Below, one piece after another: positions 10,851-22,200 of a DNA stretch of 64,000 nt; the stretch's first letter is position 1, and every line of letters begins with the position of its first letter. The notes under the pieces were generated by a model. It did not search any database and was not told where the DNA came from. It was given only the letters and a program-made list of their open reading frames with translations. Source of the stretch: Puccinia triticina. Taxonomy: Eukaryota; Basidiomycota; Pucciniomycetes; Pucciniales; Pucciniaceae. Both the position numbers and the translations under genes were made by a program. Location of the stretch: contig NC_070575.1 of NCBI RefSeq assembly GCF_026914185.1, forward strand, positions 558,001 through 622,000, written 5' to 3'.

Positions 10851-11645
10851 GGGTTTTTTTAATCTTTGAGGCCTGTCTGACTGTCAAGGCCTCTCTCTGT
10901 TCTATCAGTTGGCAGACAACCTCAGAAGGCCTCTGACCTTGTCCTTGCACCTCAACTTGCCCTGGACCCTGCCCTTGTGCCACAATCCCCCACCAACAAA
11001 CCCAGGTGAACATTTTGGCTGTTCAACTGTCCTGGGCCTTGATCAATGGATCAAGGCCATGTTTTTTTTATCTCTGAGGCCTGGATGACTGTCCAGGCCT
11101 TGCAGTGTTCTGTCAGCTCGCGGGACCTCAACCTCACACCTCAAGTTGCCCCAGACCTGCTGTGGTGACGCAATCCCCCCCCCCCCCCACCGAACCCAGG
11201 TGAGTCTGGTGTTCCCTTCAATGGTCCTGGGCCTTGATTGATCAATTGAGGCCTTGTTTTTTTGATATTTGAGGCCTGGCTCACTGTCCAGGCCTCCCAT
11301 TGTTCTGACAGCTCGCGGATGACCTCGGAAGGCCTCCAAAAACGACCTCACACCTCCCCTCTCCCCGGACCCGCCATGCGATCGTGATCCCCCCCCCCCC
11401 CCCCCCGCTCCCCCCCCCAACAAACTAAGGTGAGTTGGTTTTTCCTTCAACGGTCCTGGGCCTCAATTGATCAATTGAGGCCAAGTTTTTTATTGATATT
11501 TGAGGCCTGGCTGACTGTCCAGGCCTCCCTTTGTTCTGTCAGCTCGCGGACAACCTCACAAGGCCTCTGAGCCCCGCCCTTGCCTCCAGGTGAGTCGGTC
11601 ATGATAATAAATAAAAGGCCTCAATTGAATGATTGAGGCCATTTT
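10851..11645. repeat. Tandem repeat of about 190-230 bp, four diverged units
   Basis: GAGGCCTG followed by CTGACTGTCCAGGCCT-like sequence recurs at about 10868, 11077, 11270 and 11502. Each is followed by a CAGCTCGCGGA-type block and a C-run (up to about 17 C at 11390), then a TTGATCAATTGAGG palindrome. No coding potential is evident; frames across it are by-products of the repeat. Confidence 0.7.
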
Positions 11646-12479
11646 CTTTTTCCGTTTAGGATTTGTGTTCACCTGGACTGTTATCACACGCATTCACCAA
11701 TCATCATGAGCTCACAGGCAAGTCCTTTCACCATCCAAATTATGAAAGCCAGCCCAAGCCTTGAGATGTAAAACACCACCTCCCCTAATTACCATTGACA
11801 TGAATATCCTCAGGACACTCCTCTGGTGTACATCAGAACCAATCCGTTTGAGATGCCCTTTGTACTTCCAGAGGCAAAGCCTCCTATAAGGATATTCATG
11901 GCCACTGGTATATGGGAAGGTGGAATACTCATCTGCAGATCCCATCCTCAGGAGGCCTCCTCTGGAGTGTGTAAGAACCATCCGTTTGAGATGCCCTGCA
12001 TCACCCCAAGAGTCAGGGCCTCCCTCATGGATGGGATCTGCAGATGGGCTATGGTTCAGGTTAATGGGGGAATTCCTATGTTTCTGACTTATGCATTCTC
12101 TTTTTCATCAGTTGAACAAGCGGCTTTCTCCAAACCGGATTTCACATGCAGCTTTGCAAACCCCAAGGCGCTTAATCCGGCTCAGCAAAGCATCAACCAA
12201 GAAGTACTTCAATCCACCCCCAAACACCCTTGAAACCCCTGTTTGCAAACCTGTCCTGGAGAGTCCCACAATCCTCTTGAGTGTGTCAGAAACATCCAGA
12301 ATTGATGCCCTAGATTACCTGATGTATCAGGGCTGCCTTTTTGCATTGGGCCACCAACTTCAAACCGTCATGCTCCATGTGCTCCACCTGCCTTACAATT
12401 CCTTTCCAAAAAGCAGCTACGACATTGAGAGTTCAAAGCAGCAAAACAACTTCAAGACAGGCAGAAGGCCAACCTCAAA
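11646..12479. other. Spacer, possible decayed ORF with internal repeat
   Basis: A 135-codon frame (11826-12233, +) contains two related blocks reading N-x-PFEMP, encoded by a duplicated CCGTTTGAGATGCCC at about 11847 and 11979. I do not recognise it and give it no function. Confidence 0.25.
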
Positions 12480-13458
12480 TACTCTGGCAAAGAACAAATT
12501 ACGGCACATTTTTGCAGGAAGGACCACAATGCGGGAATTCGGATGTTTTGCAAGAGCTTCATCGCCTACGCCGACAGCAGCCGCAAACACATTGTTTGTG
12601 TAGTCAAATCCAACCCGTTTGCCACCAAGGACAGCTCATTGAAAGCCCGATTTCAAAATCTCAGCCGCCATCGAATCCAGCAATCCAAATTCCAGAATCC
12701 CAACACCTCAAATGTTCCAGCATAAAATGGCAATCTGTTTAGTTTAGTTTGGCGGAAAGCGTACAAAGCAAAGACTACGATTGGAATAACGGGTATTGCG
12801 GAGAGGGTAGCTCGTGATCGTGATGGGTGGGAAGAACTTCAAACTGGTCTGCCTGAAGTCAATCAATTTATTGGCAAACAATCCAAGGCCCTTTCTAAAC
12901 CTCTGTTTGATGAAGTCAAAGAAAATTTTCAGCCATTGAATGCTCCAGGCTTGTCTCCAGATTTTGTCACGGATCCTGAAGCTTTTACTTGTCACTTATC
13001 CTATACCCTCAACAATTTTGCAAACAACTGCCACACCAATCAAGACTCATCCCCCTACACATTTGTCACATAGTTCCCAATCGACAAATCCACTGGTGAC
13101 TTAATCAAAGGAAAGTTAGATGGGCACGGTGGCAAATTTGTCTTCCCTAAAAATGGATTTGGTCTTTATTTTTCAGGTTTTCAAGGTGTTGTTGAGTGTG
13201 CATGGAAAGCTACACACTATGCTCATCTGACTCTCCCTTCCACTAGTCCCATTTCATCTTCACATACTCGACTTGGTTACTCCGTCCAGCTGCCGGCCAA
13301 AACCCAAAGAGCTTTGCAACTGATCAAAGATGAGTACTACAAAAAAAGTACAGACAAAAAAGACTGGGTTCCTTGTGATAAAGCTAAACTACTTCATGAT
13401 TCACTTGCATATCCTAAAAATGGAAGAGAAAAAATGTTGAAGATTCACTTGTCAAGCC
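12480..13458 (+). pseudogene. TET/JBP-type 2OG-Fe(II) dioxygenase of the rust-fungal expansion, decayed
   Basis: One frame carries HIVCVVKSNPFATKDSSL, NGNLFSLVWRKAYKAKTT, ITGIAERVARDRDGWEEL, the metal-binding neighbourhood NNCHTNQDSSPYTFVT, then FPIDKSTGDLI, GGKFVFPKNGFGLYF and TRLGYSVQL. This is the block order of the TET/JBP-like family that is expanded in basidiomycetes and linked there to KDZ transposons; it oxidises 5-methylcytosine in characterised relatives. It is broken by TAA at 12723-12725 and TAG at 13071-13073; the TAG replaces an expected Trp (TGG). The Asp of the H-x-D iron site appears as Asn (H-T-N). There is no intron, and a run of about 26 A follows at 13459. The N-terminal limit is uncertain. 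Confidence 0.65.
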
Positions 13459-13484
13459 AAAAAAAAAAAAAAAAAAAAAAAAAA
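13459..13484 (+). repeat. Poly(A) run after the TET/JBP pseudogene
   Basis: About 26 consecutive A lie directly after the last open codons of the intronless TET/JBP relic and 16 bp before the inverted-repeat arm. It is compatible with a retrocopy tail, but no target-site duplication was found. Confidence 0.5.
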
Positions 13485-13499
13485 TTGTAATTTAGAGCT

Positions 13500-15569
13500 C
13501 ACTAGAGGCCAAAGTGGCCACGCCGCTGCAAGATCTAAGCAGGTTTAAGCTCCCTGGTCCCTGAATGCCCCTTTCTTGCTGAATGGCCTCACCTCCCCCA
13601 GATAACCAGTCCAACTCATCAAAATATTTTAAATCTATTGATTTCAGGCAGGTTCATCAATCTTGGAGTTTGCTGCTTACAAAGTTAGGACTCCATAATT
13701 GATTATTCTCTCCAGTTCTTTTGGAGAATCAAGCATCCCATCCCCACTTGTAGTGTTTTTATACCAAAAAAAAAAAAAAGGGAAGAAGAATGAAAAAGAT
13801 ATCAGCTCTGTGATCCGTCAGGCGCAGGGAAAGTATGATGAAATGAGGCCACCTCAAGAACAAATAATTTTAAACATCTTCATTGGATTCTGACCAGTTC
13901 AAGGTTGGAGATACTTTGATCATGCTCTTCAAATCTGGATCATTCATAATGGTTTGAGGCTACATGTCTAACCAACTAATTGTTTTAGTCCCAAAAATGT
14001 TTACATTTATTCAAAATTTTGGCTCCTGTTCAGCAATATTCTTTTTTCTAATGTGTGGAGAGGTAGATAGTCAAGACAGACCACCAATTGCTCATCGAAC
14101 ATTATAAACATTGTGATCACCCGCGGCCAGAGGCAAGAAGTCCACACTCCAAACAGCCTAACAAAGAATTTCGCGAAGAGCAAAGAGCTAGTTAAACTGG
14201 GCTCACAATGGTGTAGTTGATGGTAGGAAAGTAGGGCTTGGAGCGAGAGGGATGTAGAATCATTGGTTGGGAGGGCGAGCGGGGTTGGATGGATCATGGA
14301 GGTCTGGGAGGGGGGCTGCAGAGCCAGTCGGTGATCTATCTGAGCGTGATCGCAAGGGTCGTGGTCGCTGGAGTTGAGTTGAAGGTGTGAGGGGCAAGCC
14401 GGAGTGGGCACAGGTCAGCAAGCCGAGCGCGGTCTGGGTCCGGCACAAGCACAAGCCATTTGGTCTCCTTGTCTCCAGCCTGGCGTTCTTGTCGTTCCTG
14501 AGAGAGCGGCGTTTGTGGACGTGATAGGAGGATCAGCCGCCTATGACGATGAGGAGACAAGGATGGTGATCCTCTCCTGCCAACTGTTGTCTCCGGTTTT
14601 TGTTCTCCTCCGCCGACGATTCAAGCCGCCGGGATGGAGGTTGTTAGGCTATAGGAGGAAGGAAGAGCAGAGAAGAAAGTCAGACAGCCCGGGCCCAGGA
14701 TACTCCGGTGCCGCTCAATCTCATACAGCCAGACCAGCCAGTGAATCATGACTAGATCAAGCTTGCGCACAAGAACGCCCGCGTATAGTTGCGTCTCTCC
14801 CATCCCCCCTTCATCTTGCATGCTGTAATTGCTGACAGGCGGGGCTGCAGCATGGCCTCCCGCAGCCGCGCCAAAGTCAAAGAGGCCAACCTGAAGATCG
14901 AGGCTGAACTCGCCTCAGCAGCTGCTAGTGGGGCCACGCCGTTGTTCGTCGATTTCCTCGAGTTTGACCTCGCCAAGATGGCCGCGGGGAAGAGGCCCTG
15001 GCGAATTGTTGAGTAAGGCGGTGCGGGGCGTCGTCAGGCTCGCAAGTGGCAGGGTTCGCCGGGGCGCCTAGGGCGTGGATGTGGCAATGGGGTGCCTCGT
15101 CCTATTGAGGCGTGGAGATTGTAGTGAAGGACGGCTGGATGGCGGACAGCCATGGCTGCGGATTGGAAATAGTGGGACGGTGGCCGGTGGCGACGGCGTG
15201 GCATGGAGTGATGGCCAGAGGGGTGTTACGACTGGTGCGGTGTATCATTGAGGCTGGATACGGGTATAAATAGAGCGGAAAGAAGAGGGGAGAAACCCCA
15301 GGGGCATCGGTTTCGTCCTAACCCCTCCCTGGAGCGCCCTAATCACTTGATTAGGCCCTCCTTGCAAAACAAAACCAACCGGCCCCTATTTGCTTGTTGC
15401 TGCGGCACGGCTGGAGGGTCGTCCATAGGACTCCAGAAGTCTTTGGGGACATTTCAACAGACTGCGGGTGTATTTAGTGTATGTAGGGGCTGAAAACAAA
15501 TTGTAATAGAAATATGCCAAAACTTAGATCTAAGTTTCCACAATTGTGTGGATTTAGGAAACTTGGATA
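13500..15569 (+). repeat. Left arm of 17-kb inverted-repeat structure (about 2.07 kb, starts CACTAGAGG)
   Basis: The arm is repeated in reverse at 28453-30524 with very few differences. The outer end reads CACTAGAGG; the inner end reads ACTTGGATA. The terminal CACTA suggests a CMC (CACTA) superfamily transposon end. The usual 2-3-bp target duplication is not visible (flanks GCT and TTC); the right flank has been altered by a MITE. A TATAAATA core lies at 15265-15272. Open frames in the arm (e.g. 14007-14411 minus, 14789-15016 plus) are mirrored in the other arm and have no recognised homology; I do not call them genes. Confidence 0.85.
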
Positions 15570-16473
15570 AATGTGGGTAATGTAAAATCCAGAATTTTGG
15601 CTAAATTCATACATTTTTGAAGTCCATTCATACACATTTCATGCCTATGCTCAGAGAATTTCCAAATTTTTCATACATTTTTTATCCCTAACATTGTTTC
15701 CCTTGGAAGGCAGAAAGCCTAATTTTTTGTGAAGCTAGTCACTTTTGATGGATTCAGCGGCACTGGGGCATACCCAAAAGAAAAATAAAACCCACAAAAA
15801 TGAAGAACTATGAAATTATTGTGTGATAGACTTAAGTAAAACTGAAACTTTGCTTTCTTCAAAAGAGGTTTGATACACAAAAATACCTCTTGCCACTGAT
15901 GTAAGAATGGCGCTTGAGACATTAGGGGGGTTCACAATTGAATTTGAAAAAACATTTGAGTTAAATTGAAGGCCCTTATGAGCAGGATTATATCAAAATT
16001 TGTCCTAACGTTTTGTAAATTTCAACCATGAACCCCCCTGTTGCAATGAGGAGAGGCTGCAATTTTTTGGGGATTGATACACAATTTCCCCCAAATTCAG
16101 TAATATTTGAGAGATTTGGAAGAACTAGAAATTTTATTCCATTAGGGGGTATCAAATATGACCAAACCCACCATTACCTAATCAACGGGTCTCACACAAT
16201 CCTCAATTGCAAAAGCAAAAAAAGGTTCTTTTTTGGCCAGGGCCTGTCAAATATAAGACAAAAAAATACCTGTTCTCAACCAAATACATCTGACTTTGCA
16301 GTACAAATCAAATCATCCCAGCCAAAATATCAACCACACACCAAACTCAACCACCCCGACTTCATTCGAATCTGTTTTTTCAAGGTAAGTCTTACCTCCA
16401 CGTTGATTCAAAGTATACTTATACCTTTGATCCCATTGATCTCTTTCTCATCCTTCTTCATCATACCAACAGA
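15570..16473. other. Interior left spacer of the inverted-repeat structure, with 5-prime UTR of the Myb-like gene
   Basis: Contains a second GGGGGTATCAAATATGA end at 16145 preceded by TTA, and a likely 5-prime-UTR intron (about 16384-16472, GTAAGT..CCAACAG) ending just before the ATG at 16474. Confidence 0.5.
16145..16180 (+). repeat. Putative Harbinger terminal sequence, copy 2
   Basis: Same GGGGGTATCAAATATGA start and CCACCATTAC block as at 8753, again preceded by TTA. It lies upstream of a Myb-like ORF, as expected for the two-gene organisation of PIF/Harbinger elements. Confidence 0.4.
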
Positions 16474-17193
16474 ATGGCCCGAAACAAATTTTTGGCAGCG
16501 AAGAAACCAACACGGAAGGAATCAAGGTCCTTCCTTAAGAACCGATTCCCAAAGAAAAATTCAGGAGATGTGGACAAAATTGCTACTACCCAAGGTCATC
16601 TGAAGCGAGAAGATTACCTTATCATAATCAAATGGCTCAGAGACAGGAAAAACTACATTGCTTGTTTTGGAGACAACAAGGCCCCTAAAGTTGAACGACC
16701 AGTTAAAGGGAAGATCAATGGTTACGAGTTAATGGCTATCAACCTTTGCAATCAGTCTCCCTCAAAAATTGATCTCACACCTTGACAAATGAAAGATCAA
16801 TTCATGTCTTACCGGAAAAAATACAAGAAGGCTCATACACAATCACTTTCTACTGGATTTGGTCTAACCCCCAACAATCAACAAGCTGGAATCAGGACAA
16901 TTGCTGAGAAGCTTGACAGCATGTGTGCCCTTTATGCTGAAATGGACAACTTATTCTGTGATTGTCCAGATGTGAATCCTTGGTGTCAGAAAGATGCAGA
17001 GGATTCAAGTCATTCTTCTGAGGATCATTCAGATGACAAAAACCAAGACGGCTCCGACGGCTCCAATGAGGAGAAGCAATCAAAATCCTCCGCAATCCAT
17101 CCTTTGTTGAGAATTCCAAAGAAGCATCAAAAAAATGGACCCAAACCAACCTCTGATGATAATAGCTCAATTGAGTATGTTGAGGAGAATTGA
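16474..17193 (+). pseudogene. Myb/SANT-like DNA-binding protein of PIF/Harbinger type
   Basis: It starts at ATG 16474 directly after a CCAACAG acceptor. Residues 45-110 form a Myb/trihelix-like fold pattern (REDYLIIIKWLRDRKNY, later MKDQFMSYRKKYKKAH), followed by an acidic serine-rich tail. One TGA (16783-16785) interrupts the fold between DLTP and QMKDQF; a CGA arginine there would restore the family pattern. PIF/Harbinger elements often encode such a Myb-like partner that takes the transposase to the nucleus and the ends. No transposase remains next to this copy. Confidence 0.6.
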
Positions 17194-17551
17194 GTGAGTG
17201 TAAGCACACCTAAATCATTCATACAAATTGTTTTGTTTCATAACTAAACTGAAGACAAATTGAAATTCTTAGAGCAAACATTCAGATCATTGAAATGAAA
17301 ATCGAGGAGATCCAAAAGCTGTGGCAAGATTAGATGTACGTTTTTAATTGAAATCAAATTCATTGAAATAATGTTTACTGATACATGCTCCTGTCCAGCT
17401 TTCCAAGAAATCATTTGTTCAACAATGTGATAGCCTTTCATCAGGAAACAATGTTATCAACACCGGAAGAAATTCTAAAACAATCAATCTGGCCTCTCAA
17501 ATCAATCTCAACAACACTTCACAAGATATTGGACTGCAAGATAACAATGAT

Positions 17552-17878
17552 TTGAACGACTCTCCATCAAAGGAAATGGGATCAAAGAGGAAGCGCAAGG
17601 AACTTTATAAATCAACTTCAACAGCTTTCACCAAACCTTCTCAAAAGGACAATTCCGGTCAAAGTGAAGCAGAAAGCCCAACAAAGAAAACTGCAGCAAA
17701 GAAGAAGAAGTCCACATTGTTCTCAGCTGCCAAGGTTGCAGTACACGATACAACTGATGAAGACTCCAGTCAACCTAAGAAACCAGTTTCAAGAAAGAAG
17801 AAGCACAAATCTTCATCCACTGGTGTGAAGCGCGCCCTCAAGCCTCAAGTACGGGTTTCACATAACAATCCCCAATGA
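17552..17878 (+). CDS. Lysine/serine-rich segment, probably a later exon of the Myb-like gene
   Basis: An open frame of 108 codons with basic runs (KRKRK, KKKKS, RKKKHK). It ends about 50 bp before hairpin element B. It could be a separate exon of the 16474 gene or a remnant; there is no domain and no function is assigned. Confidence 0.3.
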   Translation: MNDSPSKEMGSKRKRKELYKSTSTAFTKPSQKDNSGQSEAESPTKKTAAKKKKSTLFSAAKVAVHDTTDEDSSQPKKPVSRKKKHKSSSTGVKRALKPQVRVSHNNPQ

Positions 17879-17930
17879 TCACCTCAGCAACCACCACCGC
17901 GACTATTTAGACTCGACTCTCCCGCGCCCT

Positions 17931-18197
17931 CCTAGCTCAGTAGAGAAAAGCTGACTTCTATCTACTGAGCTAGGTACGTTCCCTCCATCCCTTTCCTTTC
18001 TCTTCAAATCCTCAAACCATTGTATGTAGAGAGAAAAGCTGACTTCTATCTACTGAGCTAGATTTGCAATACATACTGTTGGGTTCTAGAAAATTCTCTC
18101 CAAGACTATAATTCTTGTCTAGCCCCAAATCCTCACTGGATGCTTTTAGGATCACCTTCACTGAACTGGAGTGAAGAGTCTAACAGAGACTCTTACA
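17931..18197 (+). ncRNA. Hairpin-spacer-hairpin structured element, locus B
   Basis: X1 (17931-17973) holds a 13-bp perfect stem CTAGCTCAGTAGA/TCTACTGAGCTAG. The spacer (17974-18029, 56 nt) starts GTACGT and ends TGTATGTAG. X2 (18030-18061) repeats the X1 core directly. The terminal stem AAGAGTC/GACTCTT (18174-18180 with 18188-18194) is followed by ACA. The chromovirus is inserted 21 bp downstream of that ACA. Confidence 0.6.
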
Positions 18198-18218
18198 ACT
18201 GGTTTGACAGCTGCTGAG

Positions 18219-19189
18219 TGTGAGCCTGAGTCTCTATAGTGACAGCAGGACACAAGAAATGGGGGACAACAGTTTGATTTCTTGGGATAAAGAAAATACA
18301 ACTGTAAGAGAAAAAAGAGAAAGAGAGAGAAAGAAACCAAGCAGGATAAGATAGAAGAGAAGTACTAGGTTATTCTAGTGGGAATGCACGTCCACTGGCA
18401 ATGCTACTCTTCAGAAGAGTGCTGCTAATCTGTGCTAGAAGTGCTACAGCTTCCTCTCAGGAGGGTATCTGGATTAGATAAGTTTAATCCAGCCACAGTT
18501 TTTTTAGACTTCTCTCTGGACAGTCAAGGTTCTTAATGGGAAACCTGAGGGACAGCCCTGCAACCTAGATTTTGAGGCAAAGGCCAAGTGATTATAAGGG
18601 ACAGCCCTGTGATCAAGATAGAGGCAAAGGCCTGTAGAATTGAAGGGACAGCCCTGTGATCAAGGAGGAGGCAAAGCAAGAAGAAAAGGCAGATCAAACA
18701 AGACACAGAGTTGTACCTCTGAGATAATCAAGGTTCAGTGAAAGAGGTTACTTACTGTCAATATCCTAGGCGCCTGTGACGGTAGGTATACTGGGAGTAG
18801 AGTAGGCTCTTTGGTGGTGATCCTGGGGTTATCTGGGTGGTGGTTCTGGTGTGCTGAAGTCTGTGGATCCGCCTCAGGCAAGGGGGATTCAGACTACGAA
18901 AATTTTCACAGTTTGCTTATGTAATTTACATATGTACATGTGGTTTGGCGCGCCAGGTAGTGCTGACACGTCACAACTGCGCAAGCGCGCCACAACTCAG
19001 TAACTCAGGGAAGGAGTATAGTTACAATGAATTGATAAGTTGTAACTAGGGTCAAAATTGGATGAGGAAACAGAATCTGAAGTCAAAACAAGGTTATCTC
19101 TTAAGATGAAAAAGATATAAAGTAATTTATATGTAACAAAGGTAGAACAGGCAGCTTTTAGGTCAGCTGTGATGACTCTAAGGCTGACA
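18219..19189 (-). repeat. 3-prime LTR (sense) of the chromovirus
   Basis: 971 bp, bounded by TG..CA. It contains three related blocks with GGGACAGCCCTG separated by about 50 bp (18550-18665). The CTGAG duplication lies just outside at 18214-18218. Confidence 0.95.
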
Positions 19190-19226
19190 TTCCCTACCAC
19201 CAAAAGGGTTGGATTTCTGTAAGAAA

Positions 19227-22200
19227 TTAAACCACAGGGTTAGACCTCTTCTCACTTCTGAATTTCCTGAGAAGGATAGCAGAGTCTGGGATGTCTTTCT
19301 CAAGGAGCCATTCATCATGATCAGCACTCATACCTTTGTATCTAGCTAAGTACATCATAACATCTCTGTTTTCCACTCTCAATCTCTTGTCTCTGAGAAT
19401 CTTTTGTATGACTTTACTCTGAGGGGTCTTATCCATGGGGGGGATGACAACTTTGACTTTCTGTCTCAAGGGGAACTTGTCTGGATTGGGGTCTTTGTAT
19501 GGTTTCACCAAGCTGACAGGAAATGTGGGATGTTTCCTGCTAAACTCTTCAGTCAGTATCACTTCTACAGCATTTTTCCCATGTAAAGCTTTCACAAGGA
19601 ATGGTCCTGTGAAGGAGTCTCTCATCTTCTTAGGGCCAGACAGGTTGTTGAAGTTTGCTGTGGATATTAGGACTTTATCACCAACTTTAAAAGATGGTTC
19701 TTTGTGACTCTTGTCCCATCTCTCTTTGTTGTAAGATGTAGCTTCTGTTATGCAGTGCTCAGCATGTTTTCTGGCTTTCTCAAAGATCTTTCCATAGGCA
19801 AGAGCAGTAGGATGAATGTCTACAGAGTCTTGCTTCAAGAAATTCCTGGGAAGGTTTGGGATCCAGCCTTTTTCTAGGATGGCAGGGGGTTTTCCAGTGG
19901 TTGAATGTATGCTGGTGCAATATGCTAGCTCAAGGATTGGTAGAAGTGAAACCCAATCATGAGTGTAACCATCATTGTCTTTGAATTCTAGACCATATGC
20001 ACAAAATCTTCTGATCATATCTTCAAGTGTTTGAATCATCCTTTCAGCTAATCCATCAGTCTGGGGGTGGTAAGCAGTGGAGAAGGAGAGTTTTGTTCCT
20101 AGCATACTATGCAAACCAGTCCAGAATTCAGATGTGAACTTAGGGTCTCTATCAGAGATGATGATTCTGGGGATTCCAGTCCTAGGCATTACTCTGTTCC
20201 AAAACAGTATGGCCGTGTCCATGGCAGAGTCATCCTTGAAGCAGGGTACAAATATAGGGGTCTTAGAGTATCTGTCCACTATTACCAGACAAGCATTGAA
20301 ACTAGCAGCTCCTCCAGGGGACAAGGAAGTTACCCAATCCATGTTAATAACATCCCATGGTTTTGAAGGTTCCTCAATTTTCATAAGCAGTCCAAATCTT
20401 TTGCCTGTGGCTTTATTTGCTTTCTGGCATCTATCACAGGAGGAGCAGTATTCACCAGTGTCTTGTTTCCAGTTAGCCCACCAAGCAGTATCAGCTACTT
20501 TTTCTAAAGTCCTATCTTCAGAAAGATGACCAGAGTAGACACTGTCATGGCATTCATGCAAGATGGTGTTGATACTTTCTTTGTCAGCTAGGACTAGGAC
20601 AGAGTTGTGTTTCTCTCTGAAGTAGATGAGGCCATCAAATATGGAGAATCTTCCTTCATCATATAGCTTTCTCCAAGGATCTTGTAAGGAATTTTTTAAC
20701 TGGGCATCTTTAGCATCTTTCAACAAAAGTTCAGACAATATGGTAGTGTTCTTGTCTTGCTTGTAGCCTTCTCTCACTGAGTCAAAGAACTCATTCTTGA
20801 AAGTAGAGACATGTATGCCCATGATGGGGAATCTATCATCATCCTTGTCTTCTGGGTCATAAGCAGGGTTACTGGGATCATTTGGCAAAGCCCATCTGCT
20901 CAGTCCATCAGCATTCTTGTGAATATTCCCATCTCTGTGGATTATGGTCATATTGCCTCTGTATTCTTGAATAGCAATCTGCCACCTGAGCATATGTCTG
21001 TTGGGAGTCTTCATGTTCAATAGTGATCTCAAAGCTGTGCAGTCTGTTACAACATGAAATACACTGCCATCCAAGTAGTAATGGAGTTTTTCCAGGGCCC
21101 AAACCAGACATAAGCATTCAAGTTGACTAGCACCATATCTTGTTTCACTGTCCTTCAGTTGTCTGGATATGAAAACAATGGGTCCTTCTTTTCTCACTCC
21201 ATCAATGACTTGGACTTGATGTAAAGCAGCACCTAGACCAGTCATACTAGCATCTACATATAGTGTGAAAGGATGGGCCCAGTCAGGAAACAATAGCAAT
21301 GGAGCTGTGGTCAGTTTCTCTTTTAACAAGTTGTAGGCTACTATTCTATGATGAGTCATCTCATATATGACATCAATCCTTGTCAGCTCAGTCAGAGGTT
21401 TGGCTATCTCTGCAAACTTCTCAATGTGTTGTCTGTAGTACCCAGCAAAACCAAGAAATGATTGCATTTCTTTCCTACTACTAGGCACAGGTTTTTGGAG
21501 GACAGCAGCTACTTTATTCTGGTCTATTCCTATGGCAATACCAGACACAAGATGGCCTAGAGCTTTGATCTGATCAAATCCAAAGTTACACTTCTTCAAG
21601 GAGATTTTCATGTTCATGTTAATGACAACTTTCAGGATTCTGTCTGTCCTATTGAGGTGTTCCTCCCAAGTGTTGGACATAATGATGATATCATCAATGT
21701 AGATAATGACCCACTTCTCATCAATTTCCTTTCTGAATTCAATGTCCATCATTCTCTGGAAATGAGAGGGGGCATTCTTGATCCCAAAGGGCATTCTAAG
21801 GTACTCATAGATTCCTTTGTGCATAATAATCCTGAGTAGATGTCTGGAATCTTCTGCAATGACATTCTGGTGAAAACCTTTGAGTACATCCATGCTAGTC
21901 AGATACTTAGCTTTGGCCAGGTTGTTCAGAGTCTCACTGATCTTGGGAATGGGATACCTGTCTGAAGCAGTGTATGAATTCAAAGCTCTGAAGTCTCCTA
22001 CCATTCTGGACTTTCCATTGTGCCAGGCAATGATTACAGGAGTAGTGATCTCAACTACTTCATTATGACCAACTTTCCTTAGAACATTCAGGTTTACTAG
22101 TTCCTCAATGTGTTGTTCAAGAGCTTCTCTGCTTTTGGGGCTGGCAGGATAAGGAGGTCTTCTGAGGAGAGGAGGATAGGGTCTCTCAGTTGTCAATTTG

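Noticed and set aside
14007..15016. Frames in the inverted-repeat arms that look like pairs of conserved proteins
   Set aside because: The matching frames at 28529-30018 are just the reverse copy of the same DNA; identity of the two arms is not evidence of coding.
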